A DNA stretch of 64,000 bases from CBDEUK01 sp965250225 (GTDB lineage Bacteria > Pseudomonadota > Gammaproteobacteria > Eutrophobiales > Eutrophobiaceae), in the NCBI GenBank assembly GCA_965250225.1, contig CBDFNQ010000036.1:62001-126000 (forward strand). Reading direction: 5' to 3'. The stretch's first letter is position 1; each line of letters begins with the position of its first letter. The notes beneath the pieces are model-generated. The model searched no databases, was not told where the DNA came from, and worked only from the letters and a program-made list of their open reading frames with translations. Position numbers and translations under genes: made by a program. Below are positions 26,087 through 35,143 of this stretch, piece by piece.

Positions 26087-26938
26087 CTAAATACGGTTGT
26101 TTTGAAAATCTTCAAATGCCTGCAACACTTCCGCTTTGGTGTTCATGACAAATGGACCACCACGTGCCACCGGTTCATTCAACGGCTGTGCGGCAATAAG
26201 TAAAAAACGACTGGTTTTCTCTGCCACAACACCAACTTGATCGCCATCACCTAATATTCCTATCTCTTTATTTGAAAGTGATTGTTGTGATTCACCGACT
26301 GATAACTGACCTTCGATAACATAGAGGAATGCGTTGTCACTTGAATTTAGTATTTGTTGAAACTGTTGACCGGCGGGCAAGCTGATATCTAAATAAGTCG
26401 GATTAACGTAATTATTTGTTACAGGTCCCTTTGTGCCTTGATTGGTTTGACCTGATATGACGCGTACTTCAGTACCGTTATCTAAACGTTCAACAGGAAT
26501 ATCGTTTGCCGGAAATTCCTGATAGGCCGGATCATTCATCTTTTCACTCTTTGGTAGATTGACCCACAGCTGAAAACCTTGAAGTAATCCGTTTTCCTGT
26601 TCCGGCATTTCGGAATGTACAATCCCTTTAGCTGCCGTCATCCATTGCACACCACCTGCTTCAATCACACCTTCGTGGCCGGCATTGTCTTTATGACGCA
26701 TGCGTCCTGCTAATAAATAAGTGACTGTTTCAAAACCACGATGCGGATGACTCGGAAAACCACCGATGTAATCCTGTGCTTGATCAGACTCAAATGCGTC
26801 TAATAATAAAAATGGATCCAGCATATTCAGTTCAGGCGAACCAATAACACGCGTCATCTTTACGCCATCACCGTCAGTTGCAGGTATGCCAGATGTTGAT
26901 GTTTGTAATTCTCGAATTTGAGTATTCATTATCGTCAC
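26087..26938 (-). CDS. Pirin family protein (quercetin 2,3-dioxygenase-like bicupin)
   Basis: 283 residues, full length for bacterial pirins such as YhhW/YhaK. The N-terminal cupin has the metal ligands in FPSHPHRGFETVTYLLAG and the later His and Glu in AAKGIVHSEMPEQENG. The C-terminal cupin (about 165-270) has the usual PVARGGPFVMNT ending. Pirins bind a metal and some cleave quercetin in vitro; the in vivo role is uncertain. It lies 14 bases after the flavin reductase remnant, a common redox-stress pairing with a divergent LysR regulator, which is wrecked here. Confidence 0.92.
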   Translation of the reverse strand: MTIMNTQIRELQTSTSGIPATDGDGVKMTRVIGSPELNMLDPFLLLDAFESDQAQDYIGGFPSHPHRGFETVTYLLAGRMRHKDNAGHEGVIEAGGVQWMTAAKGIVHSEMPEQENGLLQGFQLWVNLPKSEKMNDPAYQEFPANDIPVERLDNGTEVRVISGQTNQGTKGPVTNNYVNPTYLDISLPAGQQFQQILNSSDNAFLYVIEGQLSVGESQQSLSNKEIGILGDGDQVGVVAEKTSRFLLIAAQPLNEPVARGGPFVMNTKAEVLQAFEDFQNNRI

Positions 26939-26952
26939 CTTTTAAACTTATG

Positions 26953-27479
26953 CTAATGCAGACTTTGTACAGCGCTGACTAATTGAGCTTTAATATTACC
27001 GTTCTTTATATTCCCGGACTCTAAATCAAAGTTTTCGTAAAAACTTGGAATCGATAAGCTGGCTTTCACATCGCCATCGAAATAGGGAGCTGAGTTTTCA
27101 GCTGCGGCTAATACACTGGAAGCGCCACCAGGCCCGGGGGAAGTAGCAAACAAAACCATGGGCTTATTTTGAAATACTTTTGGGTTAATACGGGAAATCC
27201 AATCAAACAGATTTTTATAGGCAGCAGTGTAAGAACCGTTATGCTCAGCGAATGAAATAATCACAGCGTCACTATCGCCAATCTTCGCTAAAAACTCTTT
27301 TGCCAAAGACGGCTGACCAATCTCTTCTTCCTTATCCTCGCTAAACAATGGCAGCTCAAAGTCATTTAAATCAAGGATTTCAACTTGAGCATTTTCCAGT
27401 AAACTCATTGCATAGCTTACTAGCTGCTTGTTTATTGATTTTTTACTACTACTTGTCTCGCGAAGGCTAATACTTTCAG
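26953..27479 (-). pseudogene. NADPH-dependent FMN reductase with damaged N-terminus
   Basis: The open frame 26953-27408 gives 151 residues with the flavodoxin-like body: DSDAVIISFAEHNGSYTAAYKNLFDWISR and MVLFATSPGPGGASSVLAA. The family's first strand and FMN-phosphate loop are missing from it. They can be read upstream as LKVLAFA then, after a one-base shift near 27459, TSSSKKSINKQLVSYAMSLL, with CTG at 27479 where a start would be expected. So the FMN-binding loop is out of frame and the start is lost. A shorter protein without the loop is unlikely to bind FMN. It is the first gene of a decayed group that also includes the LysR pseudogene. Confidence 0.72.
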
Positions 27480-27639
27480 TAGGGTTTAGCGTGAGTGCAT
27501 GGGACCCGTGTTATGAGCCCCTTGAATAGTTAATATGCCTTGTGGGCATGGGTGTAGATTATCTGATTGTCATGTCGAGAATAAACATCAGATACTGTAC
27601 AAATTGTTTATTCTCTTTATTAGAACAATCTAGGTTGTG

Positions 27640-28615
27640 AATGGGTCAACTTGGAAGACATGAACAGGTTTTTATCCGCATAGTGGAGGCCGGCGGTATC
27701 GGCCGGGCGGCGGAGCAGATAGGATATTGCCAAATCTGCCATGTGAGCCGGCGACTGAGTCGAACTGGAAGACCCGCCTCGGTGAACGAAGTCTGACTGA
27801 ACCGCACTACCCGAACCTCCAGCCTGACCGAAGCTGGTCCGCGGTTACTATGAACGGGCGATAAAGGTGGTGGATGATGTCGCCGAGACTGAACGCACAT
27901 GACGATCGGAATTCAAGATGCCGCTGTATCTGGCACCCTGCGGATATTACGCACTGGCCGCACCTCTCCTTCGGTTTGGACTGCATCTGACCTTGCACCG
28001 GCCATTGACCTGTCTTCGCCAAACAGCACCCCCTACTTAAGCATCCAGATCGACTTCTCCGATCAGACAGGTGGATATTGTCGAAGGAGGGTTTGGACCT
28101 CGGCATTGCCGTATTGCTGAGTCTGAAGGACTCCACATTCAGTAGCCCGCAAGATCTCCCCCGTGCGTCATGTATACTGGTGGCTCAAGCCCCGACTATC
28201 TAAAAGCACATAAGGCATACCCCACTTTCGCCCGGCTGATCTAAAGCAACCATCGCTTATCCTCACAATACGGGGGTTCCAGTAAATCCCCCTCCTGGAA
28301 ACGCGTTACCGATGCCGAGGGCCGGGAGCACCAGCTCAGATTATCTGGCAGCAAGATGACTGGCAAATAACGGGGACTTCCTCAAGAGACATGGCCATCG
28401 CTGGCCACGGTATCGTGATTCCTGCCGACCTTTATTAGTCATGGAGGGCGTTGGCGTCTGGCGAGTTGGTAAGGGCCCTGCCAGATTATCTCATTACAAA
28501 CTACCAGTATTGAGTGCCTATGCGGTATATCCGAAAAGCACGCTATCTATCACCGCGTACGGGCAAGGTTGCTGATTGATTTTTTGGTGGAGCGTTTTGG
28601 GGATAATCCTTATTG
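27640..28615 (+). pseudogene. LysR-family regulator, heavily decayed
   Basis: Shifting frames many times recovers LysR landmarks in order: VFIRIVEAGGIGRAAEQIGYC and HVSRRLSR (winged helix), LNRTT and SLTEAG (end of HTH), GTLRI, then effector-domain traces such as DFSDQTG and FDLGIAV-like sequence near 28095, and near the end DYLITNYQ, AVYPKS and DFLVERFGDNPYWD. There are numerous stops and indels, so it is dead. It is richer in GC than its flanks. It diverges from the flavin reductase-pirin genes, as a LysR activator of that pair normally would. Confidence 0.78.
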
Positions 28616-28695
28616 GGATCAAAATATTAGTGTATCTTCATAATGTCTTGATAAAATTTATGTCCCCATTAAATAAAAAATAAAACGAAGAAATC

Positions 28696-28818
28696 ATGAT
28701 TGAGATGACACTGGAACTTGCCGAAGCTATCGGCAAGGCTGCATTAACAAAATCAAATGAATCAACCAATATACCCATGACATATAAAGCAGAATTCAGC
28801 CCGGTTGAATTTAACTAG
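28696..28818 (+). pseudogene. N-terminal fragment resembling HbpS/GlcG (heme-degrading domain) proteins
   Basis: A 40-residue frame, MIEMTLELAEAIGKAALTKS then NESTNIPMTYKAEFS, resembles the first helix and strand of the HbpS/GlcG family (LxLAxAxxIxxAALAKA...GIPMTVAV). It stops where the family would continue with about 95 more residues. A matching C-terminal fragment is at 34529-34633. Function cannot be retained. Confidence 0.4.
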
Positions 28819-28972
28819 TCAGGTGCAAAAGCACACACTAACTGTTTCCCTTGATAGCTCATCCCCAATCCTGCGGCTTGTAACATCAGAATATTATTCG
28901 CTCCATCACCAATGGTGCAGGGCTGTTCGGGATTAATATTTAATGTTTTACATTTGGTTCGAAACCGCCATT
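28815..28972 (-). pseudogene. Phosphoserine phosphatase (serB)-like C-terminal remnant
   Basis: On the minus strand, KCKTLNINPEQPCTIGDGAN, NILMLQAAGLGMSYQGKQ and LVCAF align with the intact SerB of this window (IKPEDVCCIGDGANDLPML, QAAGLGIAYQGKHLLQ). The key Asp of DLPML is Asn-Ile here and the frame ends early. Just upstream, VANGGFEPN echoes the VSGGFEP motif, so an internal deletion has joined the two parts. The rest of the phosphatase is missing. Confidence 0.72.
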
Positions 28973-29042
28973 GGCAACATATCTACGCTAGACAGCATCG
29001 ACTTTAGATGTTTTAAATTTAGCCTGACTTTTTTTATGAACC

Positions 29043-29813
29043 ATGCCATTTTCAGCTGAATTAATCAGTCCTGAGTTTTTACTCCTTCTTACTGCTATTG
29101 CAGGTGTCGCTGGTTTCATTGACGCGATTGCGGGTGGTGGTGGACTATTGGTTCTCCCTGTACTGCTCTGGGCAGGATTAAGCCCAGCACAAGCCCTGGC
29201 CACAAATAAACTCCAGGCAGTGTTTGGTTCCTTTTCTGCGACAATACATTTTATTCGTCAGGGAATGATTAATTTGCGTTCTATGATTTATGCAATCCTG
29301 TTTGCATTTTTCGGAGCCGCTAGCGGAACGATCTGTATTCAATTGATCCATTCCGATGTACTGGAAAAAATAATTCCAGTTTTACTGATCAGCTTTGCCC
29401 TGTACTTTCTTTTCTCACCACGAGTTGGCGATGAAGACGCCAAACCACGGATCAGCCTGGGATTATTCTCTTTTATCATCGCATTTGTTATTGGATTTTA
29501 TGACGGTTTTTTTGGACCCGGTACCGGTTCTTTCTTTGCCATGGCTTTCGTTATGTTGCTGGGCTATAACTTAATCAAAGCCACTGCACATGCCAAGCTG
29601 CTCAACTTCACCAGTAATTTTGCCGCGTTACTTTTTTTCATTATAGGCGGACAGGTTGTCTGGAAAATCGGGCTTGTTATGGCTGTCGGTCAGTTGATCG
29701 GTGCCTATTTTGGCGCGCACATGGTATTACGTCATGGCAGCACGTTGATCCGTCCTTTACTGGTTTTTATCTCTCTTGCCATCACTTTGAAACTGTTATT
29801 TTTTAATGCCTGA
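29043..29813 (+). CDS. TSUP family membrane transporter (TauE/SafE-like)
   Basis: 256 residues with about eight membrane segments in two repeats. Family signatures are visible: AIAGVAGFIDAIAGGGGLLVLP, LATNKLQAVFGSF in the first half; FVIGFYDGFFGPGTGSFF and FTSNFAALLFFI in the second. TSUP proteins are proposed to move sulfite, sulfoacetate or related anions across the inner membrane; the substrate here is unknown. Its start follows a serB-like relic. It overlaps the next gene by 8 bases, which suggests translational coupling. Confidence 0.9.
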   Translation: MPFSAELISPEFLLLLTAIAGVAGFIDAIAGGGGLLVLPVLLWAGLSPAQALATNKLQAVFGSFSATIHFIRQGMINLRSMIYAILFAFFGAASGTICIQLIHSDVLEKIIPVLLISFALYFLFSPRVGDEDAKPRISLGLFSFIIAFVIGFYDGFFGPGTGSFFAMAFVMLLGYNLIKATAHAKLLNFTSNFAALLFFIIGGQVVWKIGLVMAVGQLIGAYFGAHMVLRHGSTLIRPLLVFISLAITLKLLFFNA

Positions 29814-31002
29814 AATACAAAAGCAATTTGATGTGATCATCATTGGGGGTGGTGCAGCTGGTTTAATGTGCGCCATTACTGCTGGACAACGTGGCAGACA
29901 TGTATTGATCATTGAACGTTCTAAAAAACCGGGACGGAAAATTCTAATGTCTGGAGGTGGACGTTGTAATTTTACCAATTTGAACATGAAACCAGAATAT
30001 TTTCTTTCACAAAACCCACACTTTTGTAAATCGGCTCTGTGTCGATACACACAGTGGAACTTCATCTCACTGGTCGAACAATACGCAATTCCTTATCATG
30101 AAAAAAACCACGGACAATTATTTTGCGACCACTCCGCCAAAGATATTTTGGCACTATTATTACAGGAGTGTGAGCACGTTGGAGTGGATATACTGTCACT
30201 CTGTGACGTGACAGAGATAAGTTTCAATAGTCATTATCGGTTAACGACAACGCATGGAATATTTTCAACTGAATCACTGGTGATAGCCACGGGAGGCTTA
30301 TCCATCCCTCGCATGGGGAGTACGGACTTTGGTTACCAGATTGCAAAACAATTTGGTCTGTCTATTGTTCCAAACAACGCAGGGCTGGTTCCTTTTAAAT
30401 TTACCGAACCTATTCTAGGAATCTTTGCACGTTTGTCTGGAATCGCGATCCCTACAAGAATTCATATAGATAATGTTTCGTTTACTGAGAACATACTCTT
30501 CACTCATCGTGGACTGAGTGGACCTGCAATATTACAAGTATCAAATTATTGGCAGCCTGGAAAGACTATTTCGATCGATCTGTTGCCTGAACAGGATAGT
30601 AAAGTCTTGCTCAAGTCCTTTAAGCAATCGCATAAAAAATCCCTGTTACGTTCAGTTCTGAGTCACTATTTACCAAAAAATCTGATCAGTGAACTAGAAC
30701 AATTATGGTGGCCAGAGCACACAGAAAAGAATCTGGCAGATTTTTCAGATCAACAATTAATCGCTATCGCGCAGAAACTTAATAAATGGAAATTACAACC
30801 TTCGGGAACTGAAGGTTATAAAACTGCTGAAGTCACTTTGGGTGGTGTGGACACAAACGAGTTGTCTTCAAAAACAATGGAAAGTAAAAAACAACCCGGT
30901 TTATATTTGATCGGTGAAGTGGTTGATGTCACCGGTCATCTGGGTGGCTATAACTTCCAGTGGGCCTGGTCATCTGGATATGTAGCAGGGCTGGCAGTGT
31001 AA
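29806..31002 (+). CDS. BaiN/HI0933-like flavoprotein (NAD(P)/FAD-dependent oxidoreductase)
   Basis: 398 residues, typical length. N-terminal Rossmann motif VIIIGGGAAGLMCAITAGQRG and acidic strand end LIIERSKKPGRKILMSGGGR bind FAD. GRCNFTN follows, the family hallmark. The distal motif VVDVTGHLGGYNFQWAWSSG closes the FAD site. Cytoplasmic. Exact substrate unknown; relatives include a bile-acid reductase and proteins of unknown role. It converges with the chemoreceptor gene after 43 bases. Confidence 0.93.
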   Translation: MPEIQKQFDVIIIGGGAAGLMCAITAGQRGRHVLIIERSKKPGRKILMSGGGRCNFTNLNMKPEYFLSQNPHFCKSALCRYTQWNFISLVEQYAIPYHEKNHGQLFCDHSAKDILALLLQECEHVGVDILSLCDVTEISFNSHYRLTTTHGIFSTESLVIATGGLSIPRMGSTDFGYQIAKQFGLSIVPNNAGLVPFKFTEPILGIFARLSGIAIPTRIHIDNVSFTENILFTHRGLSGPAILQVSNYWQPGKTISIDLLPEQDSKVLLKSFKQSHKKSLLRSVLSHYLPKNLISELEQLWWPEHTEKNLADFSDQQLIAIAQKLNKWKLQPSGTEGYKTAEVTLGGVDTNELSSKTMESKKQPGLYLIGEVVDVTGHLGGYNFQWAWSSGYVAGLAV

Positions 31003-31045
31003 GCGAATAGAACATCGATCTCCAGAACACTTGAATCAAGGATGT

Positions 31046-33397
31046 TTATTCTACCGTATACCCAACAACCAGAGACTGAACATTTTCAGCTAATTTTGCC
31101 AGGGCATCACTGGCCGAATAGGTTTGTTTAAAGCTCACTGCATTTTCTTCAGAGACTTGACTTATATTTACAATGTTGCGATTGATTTCTTCTGCAACCG
31201 AACTCTGTTCGCCGGCAGCCGCCGCAATTTGCGTATTCATCTGATCAATTTCAGTAACTCTTTCGGCAATCGTTGCCAAAGCAGTCCCCGCAAGACGAGT
31301 TTGTTCTACCCCCATAACAGCCTGTTCGCGACCTTGTTCCATCTCTAGCGCAGCCTCCTTGGAACGTGACTGTAATTTTTCGATAATTATTCGAATTTCC
31401 TGGGTTGATTCCTGTGTTCGACTGGCCAATGTACGCACTTCATCCGCAACGACAGCAAATCCTCGACCCTGTTCACCTGCTCGTGCCGCCTCAATAGCCG
31501 CATTCAATGCCAACAAGTTTGTCTGTTCTGCTATCCCCTGTATAACTGCGAGCACGGCACCAATATTGCCACTATCTTCTTCAAGTTGATGGATAACATC
31601 GGCGGCACTGGTAACACGGGCAGCCAGTGATTCGATAGAAGTAATTGTGTTTTGCACAACCTCTCTACCACTCTGTCCCTCTGTATCTGCATTACGAGTA
31701 GCCTCAGCACCTCGAGATGCATTCGCAGAAACTTCCTGAACGGTGGCGGTCATTTCGTTCATCGCTGTGGCAACCTGCTCGGTTTCACTCAGTTGTTGCA
31801 TAAGTCCCTGCAATGACTGCTCTGTGATTGCTGAAAGCGCCTCAGAAGCAGTTGTTACCTGTTCAGCCGCTTTTCTAAATTCAAGAATGGTGTGGCCAAA
31901 GACAGCAATCACTTTGTTCATTGCTGTTGTGAGTTGTATGGGGATCAAATTCCCTATGGGTTCTAAAGGACGGGTCAAATCTGCATTACCATCTTCCAGT
32001 TCTTTTGCGATTTCGGTCATAAAATCGATGATATGTTCGATGGGTTTGTTAATTAGCTCAGCAAATACTTTACCAAAACCGACTGCAATCGCGACAAGTA
32101 CTACCAAAAAAATGAGTGCCCACTTGATAATATTTTTTACCACATGAGCAACAGGGGCAAAGGCCTCTGCCTCGTCTACTTCGCTGAGGATGACCCAGCT
32201 TAGCCCAGGAATATCCACCGGTGAATAGGCCGACAAGACCGGAATATTGCGATAATCGGCAAATATAGCGTGGCCAGTCTTCCCATTGAGAGCGGCCTGT
32301 ACACCCGGTGAATGAACGGGCTGTAAGCCAATGGTTGTGTTTTTGGTCTCAATCGTTTTACGCAGTGAGTCCGGCATACTTGTGGCCTCCAGCGCATTCA
32401 GGTAACCAGCTTTATCATCAACCAGAAAACGCCCCAGACTGCGCATTGTCTTATCCGCTCCGACCAGATAAGTTTCAGCGGAATCGCCCATACCTGCTTT
32501 TGACCATTCGCCACCATAGGTCATGATGTCGCTAATCGCATCGATGGGCATCTGAAAAATCAGAACACCAACCTTAACACCACCATCATAGATAGGGCTG
32601 GCGATAAAGGCAGCGGGATCCTCATAAGAGGGGGTATAGGGGGCAAAATCCGTGATTGTGACAAACTCATTGTCTACCGCAGCATTCGCTGCCTTGAAAG
32701 CCTGTCCTATTCCACTGTTTGCATAAGGACCGTCAATCAATGAGGTGCTGTAATCCAGCTCCTTGAACACAGAATAGACAATATCACCACTGTCAGGGTC
32801 AACCAAAAAGATATCGTAATAACCAAATTTTTGCTGGAAATCGCGAATATGCGGATGGTGGTATTGATGTAACTCCGAATACAAAGAACTGTCATTGGCT
32901 CGCATCAGGCTGTCTTTTTCGCCCAATGGATGCTCGTTACCACTGATGTACCAGGATTGTAGTGCGACGGAATCCTTATCCAGACTGGACATGAGTTGCT
33001 TGACGTCTACGGTCGCATTGTCATTTCTGCTACGATACTCGTTGAGAAACAATTGTTGATAATAATCAGCCAACTGGCTATGGGTGTTGATGTCAGCCGT
33101 TGCATAATTATCTTGTCTGAATTCCCTGAAACCACCTTTGAATGCTTTCATTGCATCAATGATCTCTCGATCATTGGAGAAAGTCAGGACCTGATTATTC
33201 AGCATCTGAAAATATTTTTCGATTTCGACTTTCTTGGCAGTGCGCAACGCCACCAGTTTTTCCATCGCCTGCTCTTCCATCACAGAACGCCCACTCTCTA
33301 TCGATTGCCAGCTAATGACCACAGCCATTAATAGTGCAGGAAGAACACCTAATAAGATTGATCCCAGCACTAACTTTGTTTTCATATTCAGTTTCAT
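31046..33397 (-). CDS. Methyl-accepting chemotaxis protein with large periplasmic sensor domain
   Basis: About 783 residues from the ATG at 33397, chosen because AGGTGG lies 5 bases upstream; an earlier in-frame ATG overlaps this site. Membrane helix 1 is at about 8-30 and helix 2 at about 425-445 (WALIFLVVLVAIAVGFG). Between them is a sensor of some 390 residues with a Cache-like C-terminal part (DSAETYLVGADKTMRS, AYSPVDIPGLSWVILSEVDE). HAMP follows, then the cytoplasmic hairpin tip EQTNLLALNAAIEAARAGEQ. It ends ...VVGYTVE without a CheR-tethering pentapeptide. Ligand unknown. It is not in the chemosensory operon 2.5 kb away, being separated by IS debris. Confidence 0.92.
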   Translation of the reverse strand: MKLNMKTKLVLGSILLGVLPALLMAVVISWQSIESGRSVMEEQAMEKLVALRTAKKVEIEKYFQMLNNQVLTFSNDREIIDAMKAFKGGFREFRQDNYATADINTHSQLADYYQQLFLNEYRSRNDNATVDVKQLMSSLDKDSVALQSWYISGNEHPLGEKDSLMRANDSSLYSELHQYHHPHIRDFQQKFGYYDIFLVDPDSGDIVYSVFKELDYSTSLIDGPYANSGIGQAFKAANAAVDNEFVTITDFAPYTPSYEDPAAFIASPIYDGGVKVGVLIFQMPIDAISDIMTYGGEWSKAGMGDSAETYLVGADKTMRSLGRFLVDDKAGYLNALEATSMPDSLRKTIETKNTTIGLQPVHSPGVQAALNGKTGHAIFADYRNIPVLSAYSPVDIPGLSWVILSEVDEAEAFAPVAHVVKNIIKWALIFLVVLVAIAVGFGKVFAELINKPIEHIIDFMTEIAKELEDGNADLTRPLEPIGNLIPIQLTTAMNKVIAVFGHTILEFRKAAEQVTTASEALSAITEQSLQGLMQQLSETEQVATAMNEMTATVQEVSANASRGAEATRNADTEGQSGREVVQNTITSIESLAARVTSAADVIHQLEEDSGNIGAVLAVIQGIAEQTNLLALNAAIEAARAGEQGRGFAVVADEVRTLASRTQESTQEIRIIIEKLQSRSKEAALEMEQGREQAVMGVEQTRLAGTALATIAERVTEIDQMNTQIAAAAGEQSSVAEEINRNIVNISQVSEENAVSFKQTYSASDALAKLAENVQSLVVGYTVE

Positions 33398-33483
33398 TAC
33401 ATCCACCTGATCACGCTGATAATTTACATACCTAAATACTTCGGCTATTTAAGTGAATCCTTTAGAATATTTCACCGACAAGG

Positions 33484-33511
33484 AGAGATAAATGGTTAAA
33501 GATACATTTCG
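33484..33511 (+). pseudogene. First codons of a gene cut off by the IS3-family element
   Basis: A good ribosome site (GGAGAG) precedes ATG at 33492, which reads MVKDTFR and then runs directly into the left end of the insertion element. The downstream part of this gene is not obvious after the element's right end, so deletion may have followed. Which gene it was cannot be told from six codons. Confidence 0.35.
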
Positions 33512-34484
33512 GAAGTGTACCCAACGTTTAGGACAGGTATTTGGTCAAGAATAAGGAGTTATTTTCTGTTTTATAATGAGTTGAAACAGAGGTAACAAAG
33601 CATAAGTAGGAAACGTTGAATTCATTCTCTATCGTTGGTCAAACCATGCAACACATTGGCGCTTGCTCGTTCTGGACTCTATTATCAACCGAAGCTTGAT
33701 AGCGATGCTGATTTAAAACTAATGCGTCTGATTGATGAGATTCATTTGAATCGGCCGTTTCTCGGTAGTCGACGGGTCACTGATGTACTGCATACTCTGG
33801 GGTATCGGGTAAATCACAAACGTGTTCAACGCTTGATGCGTAAGATGGGCATTCAGGCTATCTATCCCAAGCCAAACTTGAGCAAACGAAGCACGCAGTA
33901 CAAAGTGTATCCGTATTTACTCAGAGGTCTTGAGATCAGTCGACCGAATCACGTGTGGGCCACCGACATCACGTATATTCCCATGAACAAGGGCTTTGTC
34001 TATCTAACCGTGATAATGGATTGGTACAGTCGCAAAATTCTATCCTGGCGCTTGTCAAACAGCCTTGAGAGTCATTTCTGCGTTGATGCGTTGGAAGAAT
34101 GTTTATATTACTATGGTAAACCAGAAATATTCAACACCGACCAGGGTTCACAATTTACCCGTGATGCATTCACCGATGAGCTCAAAGCCCATGACATACG
34201 CATTAGCATGAATGGCAAGGGTGCATGGCGAGATAATGTGTTCGTTGAACGACTATGGCGTAGCGTAAAGTACGAAGAAGTCTATCTGCATGTCGATGAG
34301 TCCATACAACATGCGAAGACACGACTCCGTAACTGGATTGATTTTTACAATCGACAGCGTAAACATCAAACGTTCAAAACGATGCCGAATCAAAGGTATG
34401 GTATCGTTGAAGATTTGAAGGTAGCAGCATAATTCAGGTGAAAATAACTCCTAAACGACCTGTCTAAATACTGAGGTACACTTC
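33512..34484 (+). mobile_element. IS3-family element, orfA missing
   Basis: The terminal inverted repeats begin GAAGTGTACC at the left and end GGTACACTTC at the right. The homology continues inward in ACAGGT and an AGGAGTTATTTTC block on both sides. The element is 973 bases, short for IS3 (usually 1.2-1.5 kb), because only 70 bases separate the left repeat from orfB; orfA, which supplies the DNA-binding half of the transposase, is absent. No clear target duplication is seen. It is probably immobile unless helped in trans. Confidence 0.82.
33635..34432 (+). CDS. IS3-family transposase OrfB (DDE integrase domain)
   Basis: 265 residues. It starts with the OrfB leader LALARSGLYYQP, then the HTH_21 region LGSRRVTDVLHTLGYRVNHKRVQRLMRKMGI. 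The rve domain carries the catalytic triad: first Asp in VWATDITYIPM, second in FNTDQGSQFT, and Glu in NVFVERLWRSVKYEEVY. In IS3 elements OrfB is normally expressed by -1 frameshifting from orfA as an OrfAB fusion; without orfA, activity is doubtful. Start is uncertain, since the residues before LALARSG are poorly conserved. Confidence 0.93.
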   Translation: MVKPCNTLALARSGLYYQPKLDSDADLKLMRLIDEIHLNRPFLGSRRVTDVLHTLGYRVNHKRVQRLMRKMGIQAIYPKPNLSKRSTQYKVYPYLLRGLEISRPNHVWATDITYIPMNKGFVYLTVIMDWYSRKILSWRLSNSLESHFCVDALEECLYYYGKPEIFNTDQGSQFTRDAFTDELKAHDIRISMNGKGAWRDNVFVERLWRSVKYEEVYLHVDESIQHAKTRLRNWIDFYNRQRKHQTFKTMPNQRYGIVEDLKVAA

Positions 34485-34528
34485 TTTTCATTCTTCACCT
34501 TTAACCTTTCTCTCAGAACGATGATTGA

Positions 34529-34633
34529 CTACCAATAATAAAGGAAGGCCGTGTGATTGGTGCGCTAGGCTTGGGTGGCGGTGCGCCCGATGAAGATCAT
34601 GAATGCGCGCTAGCTGGCACAACTGTCGTTTAA
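34529..34633 (+). pseudogene. C-terminal fragment of an HbpS/GlcG-like (heme-degrading domain) protein
   Basis: The frame LPIIKEGRVIGALGLGGGAP DEDHECALAGTTVV ends in TAA and matches the end of HbpS/GlcG proteins (DGKVIGAIGVSGG...QDExCAxAG). A TGA lies just before it, and the rest of the gene is absent to the left, where the IS3 element now lies. Confidence 0.62.
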
Positions 34634-34687
34634 ATACAGCAGGAAATAAAACCGGGGCCATCCACACGCAAAAATCGGGAACAGAAC

Positions 34688-34947
34688 ATGAGTAATGATA
34701 TTGTCATCGAAGCCTGGAATACCGTTTTATTCGAGAAGTTTTCCCGCTTCAAATACCTTATTTTATAGAAGGCTATGCCTCTATCAGTGAAGAGGCCTTG
34801 AAACGACACCAACATCCCAGCGGCGCGAGTGTCCTTGTAGGCTGTAGATTTGGTGATTACATCATTCAAATCACGAAAAACAAGATAATAAAACAATCCG
34901 AACCCATCACCCTACAATATAAAATTGAAAGACTACTAGTCCCATAA
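34688..34947 (+). pseudogene. SAM-dependent methyltransferase N-terminal fragment, frameshifted
   Basis: ATG at 34688 reads MSNDIVIEAWNTVLFEKFSR FKYLI. After a one-base shift near 34762 it continues as IEGYASISEEALKRHQHPSGASVLVGCRFGDYIIQI. This matches the start of class I methyltransferases (…AWNTVLFDKF…GARVLDVGCGFGDTT). The SAM-binding DVGCG is altered to VGCR, and the sequence ends 50 residues later. It is therefore a dead fragment. Confidence 0.6.
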
Positions 34948-35043
34948 TACCTCTCTCTGCCCTATACCCGAATGGCACTTACTTAAGCGAAATTATTCTA
35001 TGAAAACATACTGTCGTCATATAAAGGCGCAGACCAAGAATGA

Positions 35044-35088
35044 CCGCCACGGACGGCGGAAATGCAGTAGGAATGTAGGAACATTCCT
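35044..35088 (+). repeat. Two-hairpin repeat, copy A (inside the MITE)
   Basis: CCGCCACGGACGGCGG, the spacer AAATGCAGT, then AGGAATGT-AGGA-ACATTCCT and TGCC. Copies with the same order are at 61853-61897 (minus strand) and 61965-62010. The second stem varies by compensatory changes, while the spacer and loop are kept. Confidence 0.65.
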
Positions 35089-35123
35089 TGCCCAGTAATA
35101 ATAGGCATACTTAGTACATCTGG

Positions 35124-35143
35124 ATCCCGGCCTGTGCCGGGAT
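35124..35143. repeat. GC-rich hairpin in the MITE
   Basis: ATCCCGGC-CTGT-GCCGGGAT is a perfect 8-base stem with a 4-base loop, followed by GACGG. Similar TGGATCCCGG...CCGGGATGACGG repeats are widespread in proteobacterial genomes as extragenic palindromes. Confidence 0.6.

Noticed and set aside
34630..34896. Minus-strand 88-residue frame
   Set aside because: It is antisense to the methyltransferase fragment, which gives recognisable protein sequence on the plus strand.
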